Below, piece by piece: positions 25,028-32,567 of a stretch of 64,000 nucleotides of DNA. The stretch comes from Polaribacter batillariae (GTDB lineage: Bacteria > Bacteroidota > Bacteroidia > Flavobacteriales > Flavobacteriaceae): assembly GCF_017498485.1 (NCBI RefSeq), contig NZ_CP071795.1, forward strand, positions 3,268,501-3,332,500, written 5' to 3'. The notes under the pieces were generated by a model. It did no database searches. It had not been told where the DNA came from and worked only from the letters and a program-made list of their open reading frames with translations. Each line of letters starts with the position of its first letter. Positions within the stretch are counted from its first letter, which is position 1. The translations under genes were made by a program, and so were the position numbers.

Positions 25028-27415
25028 ATGGATAAAAATTCTGAAATAATAAATTCTCAAATACAAGAGAATAACGACACTATTAATATAAGAGAAGAGG
25101 TAGAAAAGTATGCGATCTACTGGAAATGGTTTGTTTTAGGAGTTACTATGGCATTAATAGGGGCTTTTTTATATTTAAGATATACAACTCCTCAATACAG
25201 TGCTTCTTCCACGATAATGATTAAAGACAATCAGAAGTCTGGGATTTCGCAAGAATTATCGGCAATAGCAGATTTAGGAATTGTGGGTACAGGTTCTGTC
25301 AACAATACAGATAACGAAATAGAAATTATAAAATCTCGAAAAATTATTGGGCAGGTAGTCGATTCTTTAGATTTGGATATTTTATACTTCAGGGAAGGTA
25401 GAATAAAGAAAACAGAATTATATAATTCCAGTCCAATTAAATTAGTATTGTTATCAAGAGATTCCGCATTTACAAATAAAGATACCTTAATTACAATCTC
25501 ATTTAAAGATAAAAATAAATTTCAATTAAAAAATATTGACAGAGAAATTATTTCGACACATAATTATAATGAAGTTATTATTTCTAAAATTGGTAAGTTT
25601 AAAATTTCACGGAATACAGTATTTGAAGATGACCAGTCAGATGTTTTTATTTTAATAAACAAAAAGTCTAAAATTATAGACAGTTACAGGGAAAGACTAA
25701 ATATTAGTTCCATAGGAAAGAATTCTAGTGTTCTTAATTTGTCTATTAAAGATGCTGTAAGGCAAAAAGCAGAAGATTTTCTAGATGAATTAGTTAGGCA
25801 GTATAATATAGATGCAATTAATGATAAAAGTGAAGTTTCAAAAAAAACAAGAGATTTTATTTCGGAAAGAATAGAGAAAATAGGTCAGGATTTAAGTAAA
25901 ATTCAAGATAGCGTTAAAGATTATAGAGAAAAAAATAAAATAACAGGCCTTTCAATGGAAGGCGAATTGGCTTTGGAAAATGCATCCAAAAATAATGAAA
26001 AGATAATAGAACTAAAAACAGAATTAAGTTTAGCCAAAGGCATTTATGAAAGCTTAAACAGCGATACTATTAATGACGCAGATGAGACTTTACCTCCTAA
26101 TTTAGGGTTTAAAGATTTGAGTATATCTGAATCAATAATAAGATATAACGAATTGGTTAATGAAAAAAATGCATTGAGTTTAAATGCCGGTGCAAAGAAC
26201 CCACTATTAATACAATACAGGAGCGAAATTAATTCTCAGAGAAGGAACCTTAAAAAAAGTATAAAAAACCATTTGTATTCTCTAGAAGCACAATTAGAGC
26301 AACTAAATAAATCTGCTTCTCTTGTGAGTTCTAAGGTTTCCTCTATACCTGCATTAGAAAGAGGTTTTATAGATATTGCAAGGCAACAAGAAATTATATC
26401 TGGTTTATTTTCATACTTATTAAAGAAAAAAGAAGAAACAGATATTTCTTTAGCAGTTACTGTGCCCAATGCAAAAATTATTGATGTAGCCTATAGTTCA
26501 GAAAATCCGGTTTCTCCCAAGAAAAAAATCATCTATTTGGCAGCTTTATTATTAGGACTTTTAATTCCATTTATCATTATTTATCTAAAAAATTTATTAG
26601 ATACCAAAATCCACAATAAAAAAGATATTGAAGCGGCTTTATCCGTTCCTTTTTTAGGAGATATACCAAAATCAGAAAGTAATGAGAAAATTATTGTAAG
26701 TAACGATGCACGATCTAGTGGTTCTGAAGCATTTCGATTGATAAGAACAAACTTAGATTTTATGTTGGCTAACAACACAAAAAACAGCAAGTTTATATTT
26801 ATTACTTCTACCACAAGTGGTGAAGGAAAATCTTTTATTTCCATAAATTTAGCAGCTACATTAGCTTTGTCTAATAGAAAAGTGTTGTTAATGGGAATGG
26901 ATTTACGTGCTCCAAAAGTAACCGAATATTTAGGTATTGAAAGCCGTAAAGGGATTACCAACTACATTACAAATGATAATTTATCATTAGATGATATTAG
27001 GTTTAGTATTCCAGAATCTAAAGGACTAGACATCATATCTTCTGGAGCTATTCCTCCAAATCCTGCAGAATTGTTAGCAAGTAAAAGTATCGAGAACTTA
27101 TTTAAAGAAGTTAGAGATTTAGATTATTACGATTTTATTATTGTAGATACGGCTCCAGTTAATTTGGTAACAGATACATTATTAATTTCTAAATATGCAG
27201 ATATGTTTTTATACGTAGTAAGAGCAAATTATTTAGACAAAAGGTTATTAGCGATTCCAGAAGAACTTTATAAAAGCAAGAGATTGCCAAATATGTCTAT
27301 CGTTTTAAACGATACAGATCCTAAAAGAAGCTATGGTTATGGTTATGGTTATGGAGGTTATGGCTATCTTTCCGAAGATGAAACAAAACCTTGGTACAAA
27401 AAAATATTTTCATAA
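25028..27415 (+). CDS. wzc: Wzc-type chain-length regulator and tyrosine autokinase
   Basis: The 795-residue inner-membrane protein has an N-terminal Wzz domain with a first membrane helix at ~35-52 and a long periplasmic coiled-coil region. A second helix lies at ~500-520, followed by a cytoplasmic BY-kinase. Kinase motifs are Walker A in TSGEGKS (about 595-600), the A' motif GMDLRAP, and Walker B in FIIVDTAPV. The C-terminus carries a Tyr/Gly cluster (SYGYGYGYGGYGYLS), the expected site of trans-autophosphorylation that controls polymerisation and export. It pairs with wza upstream and with the PHP-type phosphatase encoded convergently at 27620-28360. Confidence 0.92.
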   Translation: MDKNSEIINSQIQENNDTINIREEVEKYAIYWKWFVLGVTMALIGAFLYLRYTTPQYSASSTIMIKDNQKSGISQELSAIADLGIVGTGSVNNTDNEIEIIKSRKIIGQVVDSLDLDILYFREGRIKKTELYNSSPIKLVLLSRDSAFTNKDTLITISFKDKNKFQLKNIDREIISTHNYNEVIISKIGKFKISRNTVFEDDQSDVFILINKKSKIIDSYRERLNISSIGKNSSVLNLSIKDAVRQKAEDFLDELVRQYNIDAINDKSEVSKKTRDFISERIEKIGQDLSKIQDSVKDYREKNKITGLSMEGELALENASKNNEKIIELKTELSLAKGIYESLNSDTINDADETLPPNLGFKDLSISESIIRYNELVNEKNALSLNAGAKNPLLIQYRSEINSQRRNLKKSIKNHLYSLEAQLEQLNKSASLVSSKVSSIPALERGFIDIARQQEIISGLFSYLLKKKEETDISLAVTVPNAKIIDVAYSSENPVSPKKKIIYLAALLLGLLIPFIIIYLKNLLDTKIHNKKDIEAALSVPFLGDIPKSESNEKIIVSNDARSSGSEAFRLIRTNLDFMLANNTKNSKFIFITSTTSGEGKSFISINLAATLALSNRKVLLMGMDLRAPKVTEYLGIESRKGITNYITNDNLSLDDIRFSIPESKGLDIISSGAIPPNPAELLASKSIENLFKEVRDLDYYDFIIVDTAPVNLVTDTLLISKYADMFLYVVRANYLDKRLLAIPEELYKSKRLPNMSIVLNDTDPKRSYGYGYGYGGYGYLSEDETKPWYKKIFS

Positions 27416-27438
27416 TAGACAAATTATCATATCACATA

Positions 27439-27621
27439 AAAAGAGGCTTTCACAAAAGTAAATTTAATGGTCATTTTGAGCATTACTAAAATCAAAATAT
27501 ATTTTGATTGAAAGTAGCTAACGAAGTCATCGAAAAATATAAAATATTGAAATTCAGCAAATAAGATTTCTCAATGACAGTCGAAATGACAAATTTTAAG
27601 ACTTTCGAGACAGCTTCTTTT
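27439..27621. repeat. 183-bp imperfect palindromic element with nested inverted repeats
   Basis: The outer arms 27439-27459 and 27601-27621 are inverted copies (17 of 21 positions match). The inner arms GTCATTTTGAG (27470-27480) and GTCGAAATGAC (27580-27590) are also inverted copies. Both pairs share the same centre at 27530, with 10-base gaps on each side. A perfect 18-bp palindrome lies at 27491-27508. It fills the whole space between convergent wzc and the phosphatase gene, whose stop codon touches the right arm. It may act as a bidirectional terminator. The form resembles dispersed palindromic repeats or MITEs. Copy number is unknown. Confidence 0.6.
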
Positions 27622-28360
27622 AATTAAAAACTGTAGCATTATTTCTTAATAGATGCTCAATTTTTTTAGCATTCTTTTTTGTTCCAATTTTTTTAAGTAG
27701 CTCTAAATGATAATGATGATGCGTATCTGTACCTACAAAATCGTACATATTTAACTTTAAAATCTCGTTGCTTATTTTTTGCACATTTTTACCATACTGC
27801 TCCGTTAAAGAAAGTAAATTAAGTTGAAACAAACAACCAGCCTTTTTAAGTTTGTAATAATTATCGAAATTATTATGATAAAAATGATATCTTTCAGGAT
27901 GTGCTAATACAGGTTTGTAGCCTTTTAATTGAATTTCAAAAAGGATTTCATATAAATTAATAGGAGCATTAAAATAAGACATCTCTACTAAAACATACTT
28001 GTCTTTCAAAGGAAGAATATCATTTTTTTCTAAACGAATGCTAAATTGCTCGTCCATCATGTATTCTGCAGCAGCGTTTATTTTAATATCAGTATATCCT
28101 TTTTCTTTTAAAGCATTTTGTACTTCTGTAAGTTTGTTTTTTATCGTTTCAGAAGAATTAGGATATACATCACCCAAAACATGCGGAGTGGTTATAAAAT
28201 TCTTAATTCCGTAAGAATGCATTTTTAAAATTAATTCTAATGAATTTTTTAAATTTTTTGCTCCATCATCTATTCCAGGTAATAAGTGCGAATGAATATC
28301 GATAAAATTATCAGAGAAAATATCCGTTAAAGGCACTATTTTCTTCTTAAAAAAAACCAT
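27620..28360 (-). CDS. PHP-fold tyrosine-protein phosphatase (CpsB/YwqE type)
   Basis: The 246-residue enzyme has the metal-binding start FIDIHSHLLPGIDDGA, then TTPHVLGDVYPN, AHPERY, and a C-terminal VGTDTHHH. These motifs place it with the manganese-dependent CpsB/YwqE phosphatases that dephosphorylate BY-kinases and so complete the Wzc cycle. It is transcribed toward wzc from its own promoter, so kinase and phosphatase are controlled separately. No low-molecular-weight Wzb phosphatase is present in the locus, so this is the likely counterpart. Confidence 0.88.
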   Translation of the reverse strand: MVFFKKKIVPLTDIFSDNFIDIHSHLLPGIDDGAKNLKNSLELILKMHSYGIKNFITTPHVLGDVYPNSSETIKNKLTEVQNALKEKGYTDIKINAAAEYMMDEQFSIRLEKNDILPLKDKYVLVEMSYFNAPINLYEILFEIQLKGYKPVLAHPERYHFYHNNFDNYYKLKKAGCLFQLNLLSLTEQYGKNVQKISNEILKLNMYDFVGTDTHHHYHLELLKKIGTKKNAKKIEHLLRNNATVFN

Positions 28361-28376
28361 ACATCATATTTTATTG

Positions 28377-28384
28377 CAAATTTA
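28377..28384 (-). promoter_or_regulatory. -7 promoter element for the PHP phosphatase
   Basis: Read on the minus strand this is TAAATTTG, a perfect TAnnTTTG match, 16 bases before the ATG. No clear TTG partner is seen. Confidence 0.45.
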
Positions 28385-28436
28385 CGATATTTCAGATTAT
28401 TTGTAACAGCGAAAACGATTGAAGTTTTAGTTATTA

Positions 28437-28467
28437 TTGTTAAAATGATTCCGTTGTTATATATTTG
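28437..28467 (+). promoter_or_regulatory. Full flavobacterial promoter (TTG-N20-TATATTTG)
   Basis: TTG at 28437-28439 and TATATTTG at 28460-28467 are 20 bases apart, within the usual 17-23 range. The start codon of the kinase gene lies at 28486. An in-frame GTG at 28465 overlaps the -7 box and is therefore rejected as a start. Confidence 0.65.
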
Positions 28468-28485
28468 GTCTTAAATACTAAAAAT

Positions 28486-29337
28486 ATGATTTTAATAGCA
28501 GATGGAGGTTCTACCAAAGCAGATTGGATAGCCATAAATAAAAACAAAAAAGAAGAATTTAGAGTAAGAACCTTGGGTTTAAATCCGGCTGTTGTTGCAG
28601 AAGAGGAATTGTACAATAGAATTATAAATATGTTTCAGTTAATAAACATTAAAGAAGATGTTACTGAAATTCATTTCTATGGTGCTGGCTGTGGAACTCC
28701 AAAACCAACTGCAATTTTAAAAAAAATATTAGAATCTATTTTTACAAATGCAAAAGTTTTTATAGCAGAAGACATGTTGGCGGCAGTTTATGCAGCAACT
28801 GGTAAAGAACCTGCCATGGTTTGTATTTTAGGAACAGGGTCTAATAGTTGTTATTTCGATGGTAATGAGATGCAAATGTTAGTGCCTTCTTTGGGGTATA
28901 TTTTAATGGATGAGGCGAGTGGTAATTACTTTGGTAAAAAGTTAATTGTAGATTACTATTACAGCAAAATGCCCAAAGCAATTGCAGAAAAATTTAATGA
29001 GGAATTTAATTTAGAAGCAGATTATATTAAGAAAAATATATACAAAGAACCCAATCCAAATATGTATTTAGCTTCTTTTGCGAAGTTTATGTTCGATTTT
29101 AAAGACGAAAAATATATCAAAAGAATTATTAAAAAAGGATTTCAAGAGTTTTTTAAATATAGAATTTTACCTTACGATATTAATCGTGAAACAAAAATAT
29201 ATTTTATAGGCTCTATAGCACATTATTTTAGAGATATTTTAGAGAAAATCGCTCAAAAAAATAACTTGCAAATTACAGATGTTATTCAAAGACCTATCGA
29301 TAATTTATTAGAATATCACAGAAACAATATCAATTAA
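28486..29337 (+). CDS. BadF/BadG-type ATPase, N-acetylglucosamine-kinase-like
   Basis: The protein of about 283 residues is a sugar-kinase-fold ATPase. The N-terminal phosphate motif is LIADGGSTKADW, a second phosphate/hinge region is CILGTGSNSCYF, and LMDEASGNYFGKKL follows. This matches the Bacteroidota group annotated as N-acetylglucosamine kinase, which would return free amino sugars to the GlcNAc-6-P pool used for murein and the polysaccharide locus. The last 8 bases overlap the murF gene end on the other strand. The specific substrate is inferred from family resemblance. Confidence 0.75.
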   Translation: MILIADGGSTKADWIAINKNKKEEFRVRTLGLNPAVVAEEELYNRIINMFQLINIKEDVTEIHFYGAGCGTPKPTAILKKILESIFTNAKVFIAEDMLAAVYAATGKEPAMVCILGTGSNSCYFDGNEMQMLVPSLGYILMDEASGNYFGKKLIVDYYYSKMPKAIAEKFNEEFNLEADYIKKNIYKEPNPNMYLASFAKFMFDFKDEKYIKRIIKKGFQEFFKYRILPYDINRETKIYFIGSIAHYFRDILEKIAQKNNLQITDVIQRPIDNLLEYHRNNIN

Positions 29338-30586
29338 TAAAATCGAGTATTCTTTCTAATTGCATACCTCTAGAGCCTTTAATTAAAATAGATTGATTTT
29401 CCAGAGGTTTTTTTATGAGGTGTTGTTTCAAATCTTCAAAAGTTTTAAAAACCTTGTTTTTTGTGCTAGTTTCAAAAAATAACTCTCCAACATAAAAAGT
29501 ATTTTTAAACGAAAAACAATCACATAAATCTACGATTTCTTGATGCTCTTTAGAGCGATCTTTCCCTAACTCGAACATATCTCCTAAAATTACAGTTTTC
29601 TCTCCCTTTTTTAAGCTAGAAAAATGTTCTAATGCAGCCTTCATGCTAGATGGATTTGCATTGTAGGCATCTAAAATAATTTCGTTAGAATTTGTTTTGA
29701 TAATTTGAGAACGATTATTCGTTGGAGAATATTTTTCGATGGCTTTTTTTATAGCTTCATCAGAAACATTAAAATAACGACCAAAACTAATGGCAGCTGC
29801 TATATTTGTATAATTATATTTTCCTATTAAATTACTAAGAATTTCTTTAGAATTGTAAGATAATTTTACAAAAGGATTTGCTTCCAAAAACCTTATTTTA
29901 TTAGAAAAGAGAACCCTGTTACAGGTTGTTGTTTTTTCCATTTGAATAGTATCATCTGGGTTTACAAAAGCTATTTTGTTGTTTTTAATTAAATAATTGT
30001 ACAGTTCACTTTTTCCTTTAATAACCCCTTCTACACCTCCAAAACCTTCTAAGTGTGCTTTGCCAAAGTTTGTAATATAACCAAAATCGGGCTGAGCAAT
30101 CGAACACAAAAAATCGATTTCTTTTTGATGATTTGCGCCCATTTCTACAATGCCTATTTCGGTTGTTGGATTTATAGATAGTAAAGTTAAAGGAACCCCA
30201 ATATGATTGTTTAAATTTCCAATAGTGGCAGTTGTTTTATATTTTTCTGAAAGCACACTATTTATAAGTTCTTTGGTTGTGGTTTTTCCATTACTGCCTG
30301 TTAAGCCAATAATTGGAATATCTAATTGATTTCTATGATGCTTGGCTAAGTTTTGTAATGTTTCTAAAACATTATCAACTAAAATGGTTTTTCCTTTAAT
30401 TTCGAAGTCAGCTTCATCTATAACAGCATATTTGGCTCCTAATTCTAATGCTTTTTCTGCAAAATTATTTCCATTAAAATTACTTCCTTTTAATGCAAAA
30501 AAAATTGCATTAGAGCGAATTTTTCTTGTATCGGTAGCTATTAAATAGTGTGCTGTATATTTTTCGTAAATTTCTTCTATGCGCAT
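29330..30586 (-). CDS. murF: UDP-N-acetylmuramoyl-tripeptide--D-alanyl-D-alanine ligase
   Basis: The 418-residue Mur ligase has an N-terminal UDP-binding domain (STDTRK-like ATDTRKIRSNAIFFALKG), the ATP loop in GLTGSNGKTTTKE (~residue 96), the central EMGANHQKEI, and the C-terminal DAYNANPSSM and GDMFELG segments typical of MurF. It adds D-Ala-D-Ala to UDP-MurNAc-tripeptide in the cytoplasm. It lies downstream of gldJ as in other flavobacteria, but a terminator separates them here. Confidence 0.94.
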   Translation of the reverse strand: MRIEEIYEKYTAHYLIATDTRKIRSNAIFFALKGSNFNGNNFAEKALELGAKYAVIDEADFEIKGKTILVDNVLETLQNLAKHHRNQLDIPIIGLTGSNGKTTTKELINSVLSEKYKTTATIGNLNNHIGVPLTLLSINPTTEIGIVEMGANHQKEIDFLCSIAQPDFGYITNFGKAHLEGFGGVEGVIKGKSELYNYLIKNNKIAFVNPDDTIQMEKTTTCNRVLFSNKIRFLEANPFVKLSYNSKEILSNLIGKYNYTNIAAAISFGRYFNVSDEAIKKAIEKYSPTNNRSQIIKTNSNEIILDAYNANPSSMKAALEHFSSLKKGEKTVILGDMFELGKDRSKEHQEIVDLCDCFSFKNTFYVGELFFETSTKNKVFKTFEDLKQHLIKKPLENQSILIKGSRGMQLERILDFIN

Positions 30587-30642
30587 TTTTAAATCTTAAA
30601 TGGTAATCCTTTATTTTTATAAAGTTTTGGAAAAATAAAAAA

Positions 30643-30667
30643 CCTCATTGTAAAGATAACAATGAGG
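30643..30667 (-). terminator. Rho-independent terminator after gldJ
   Basis: CCTCATTGT (30643-30651) pairs perfectly with ACAATGAGG (30659-30667) around a 7-base loop. On the minus strand the stem is followed by TTTTTTATTTTT. It ends the gldJ transcript before murF. Confidence 0.85.
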
Positions 30668-30693
30668 CTGTAATTATTCTAAAGATACATTAA

Positions 30694-32370
30694 TTATCTC
30701 GTTGGTGTTCTCTTTTTTCTTTTCTTGTAGGTCATTGGACCTAATTTATCGGTTACACATCTAAAACCAATATAGTTGGTAGCCATATATTCTGGTAAAT
30801 ACCTTCGTTGAGCAGGATCTAACCAATATTCTCTATCGGACCAAGAACCGCCTTTATAAACTCTTGTTCTATCACTAATTAAAGTAGTTCTAGTTTTAGA
30901 GTCTGTAGCAATAACATCTCTTCCTGTAACAGAATCTCTAACCCTTACTGGTCTTTTAGGAGAATTGTACATGCTAGGTCTAGAGGCAAATCTTTCTTCG
31001 TCATCTTCGTAATAACGTGTAGAATTTAAATCTCCATCTCCAATATTTGCATTTTCTGCTTTAGAAAAGTTTGTTCTAAAAGTAGCATCGTCTTTTGTAA
31101 TTGGAATGTACTTGATAGATCCTGGAAGTTGTTTGGGTATAATTCTACCATTTGGTAAAGTATCGTAATCCACTTCTGCAGTTTCACTTCCAACAATTAC
31201 CACTTGTCCGTCTTCGTTAATCATTTTTTTAGTAAACAAATTACCTCTAAAATAGTTAAAATCGTTTGCTTCGTTGTCTATAATTGGTCTGTAAACATCT
31301 GCTACCCATTCAGCTACGTTTCCAGACATGTCGTACAAACCAAATGCATTTGGAGGGTAAGATTTTATACGAATAGGAATGTCAGATCCATCTGAACTCC
31401 AACCAGACAAACCACTATAATCTCCTTTACCTTGCTTAAAATTAGCTAACTGATTTCCTCTAAAGCGCTTCTTTTTATCTCTAGTGTATTTACCATTCCA
31501 AGCATATTTTTTTCTACCTCTAATATTGTTATATTCTCTGTTTTCAATATTTGCTTTTGCCGCAAACTCCCATTCGGCTTCTGTTGGCAATCTAAATTTT
31601 TGCTGTAAAATTCCGTCGGCTTTTGTAATTTTTCTTCCTTGAAACGAATTTTTATCACTTTTAGAAGATCTTCCTCTGGTTCTAACTCCCCTTTTATAAA
31701 TAGTAGTATCTCCTTCAAATAATTTAGAGTCGTCTGCTAAAAAAACATCCGTATCAAAAAAGTTTCTTACAGAATCTCTTTCGAAAATATTTTCTATATG
31801 TCCTTTTTCGATTAAGGTTTTTAAGTTTACAGCGTTTGTTCTCCACTTACAATATTCATTTGCTTGCAACCAACTAACCCCTACTACAGGATAATCTGCA
31901 TACGCAGGATGGCGAAAATAGTTTTCGGCTAAAATATCTGTATTTCCTAAACTTTTTCTCCAAACCAAAGTATCTGGAAGAACAGAATTGTAAATATGTT
32001 TGTATTTTTCTTCAGAAGGCGGAAATACATCTTTTATGTATTGCACATATAAAAAATATTCCGAGTTCGTAACTTCTGCTTCATCCATAAAAAACGAACG
32101 AACGTGTATTTTCTTTGGTGTTGTATTCCAATCGAACATTACATCGTCTTGAACTCGCCCCATTGTAAAGCTACCACCTTCAATCTCTACCATACCTAAT
32201 GGTGGTTTTTGACCTTCAAAAGAATTAGAACGAATGTAATTGCCATTTTTGGGGTCGTTAAAAGATAAACCTGTTAAACGAGATTTACCAGCACTAGATC
32301 TATTGCAATTCGCTAATAGCAGTGTTGTTAGGGCAATTAAAGTTATTTTTAAGATATTTTTCATTTCCAA
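30694..32370 (-). CDS. gldJ: Gliding motility lipoprotein GldJ
   Basis: The 558-residue protein has a lipoprotein signal ending at Cys22 (LLLANC) and a formylglycine-generating-enzyme/sulfatase-modifying fold (MVEIEGGSFTMG, PVVGVSWLQANEYCKWR, LPTEAEWEFAAK, GLYDMSGNVAEWVAD, and a terminal GGSWSDREYW...GFRCV). Domain, lipobox and the adjacent divergent porU identify GldJ. This is a periplasmic/outer-membrane-associated lipoprotein required for gliding and for stability of other Gld proteins in Flavobacterium johnsoniae. The fold is probably structural here, because nothing suggests retained catalytic function. Confidence 0.94.
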   Translation of the reverse strand: MEMKNILKITLIALTTLLLANCNRSSAGKSRLTGLSFNDPKNGNYIRSNSFEGQKPPLGMVEIEGGSFTMGRVQDDVMFDWNTTPKKIHVRSFFMDEAEVTNSEYFLYVQYIKDVFPPSEEKYKHIYNSVLPDTLVWRKSLGNTDILAENYFRHPAYADYPVVGVSWLQANEYCKWRTNAVNLKTLIEKGHIENIFERDSVRNFFDTDVFLADDSKLFEGDTTIYKRGVRTRGRSSKSDKNSFQGRKITKADGILQQKFRLPTEAEWEFAAKANIENREYNNIRGRKKYAWNGKYTRDKKKRFRGNQLANFKQGKGDYSGLSGWSSDGSDIPIRIKSYPPNAFGLYDMSGNVAEWVADVYRPIIDNEANDFNYFRGNLFTKKMINEDGQVVIVGSETAEVDYDTLPNGRIIPKQLPGSIKYIPITKDDATFRTNFSKAENANIGDGDLNSTRYYEDDEERFASRPSMYNSPKRPVRVRDSVTGRDVIATDSKTRTTLISDRTRVYKGGSWSDREYWLDPAQRRYLPEYMATNYIGFRCVTDKLGPMTYKKRKKRTPTR

Positions 32371-32511
32371 ATTGAAAATTATTTATGATTTTTCGTATTT
32401 GCGATGCAATTTACAATAATTATACTTTCAAGCAAGTAAATAATAAAATTTAACGCATCAATTTTTTGTTCATATTTTATTAAACGAGTACAAATTAAAT
32501 TTAGTATAATT

Positions 32512-32519
32512 TATCTTTG
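32512..32519 (+). promoter_or_regulatory. -7 promoter element for porU
   Basis: TATCTTTG is a perfect TAnnTTTG match 48 bases before the porU ATG. The 197-base gap to gldJ holds the divergent control region. No equally clear box is visible for gldJ. Confidence 0.5.
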
Positions 32520-32567
32520 TAACGATTAAAATATCTCTAATTTATTTGCGTTATTTGAATATATTTT

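Noticed and set aside
27328..27366. Tandem hexamers at the end of wzc as a CRISPR-like or satellite repeat
   Set aside because: The units are in frame, have no spacers and encode the known Tyr-rich tail of BY-kinases.
27439..27621. An insertion sequence
   Set aside because: The element is only 183 bp with no coding capacity and no recognisable flanking target duplication, so at most it is a MITE- or REP-like repeat.
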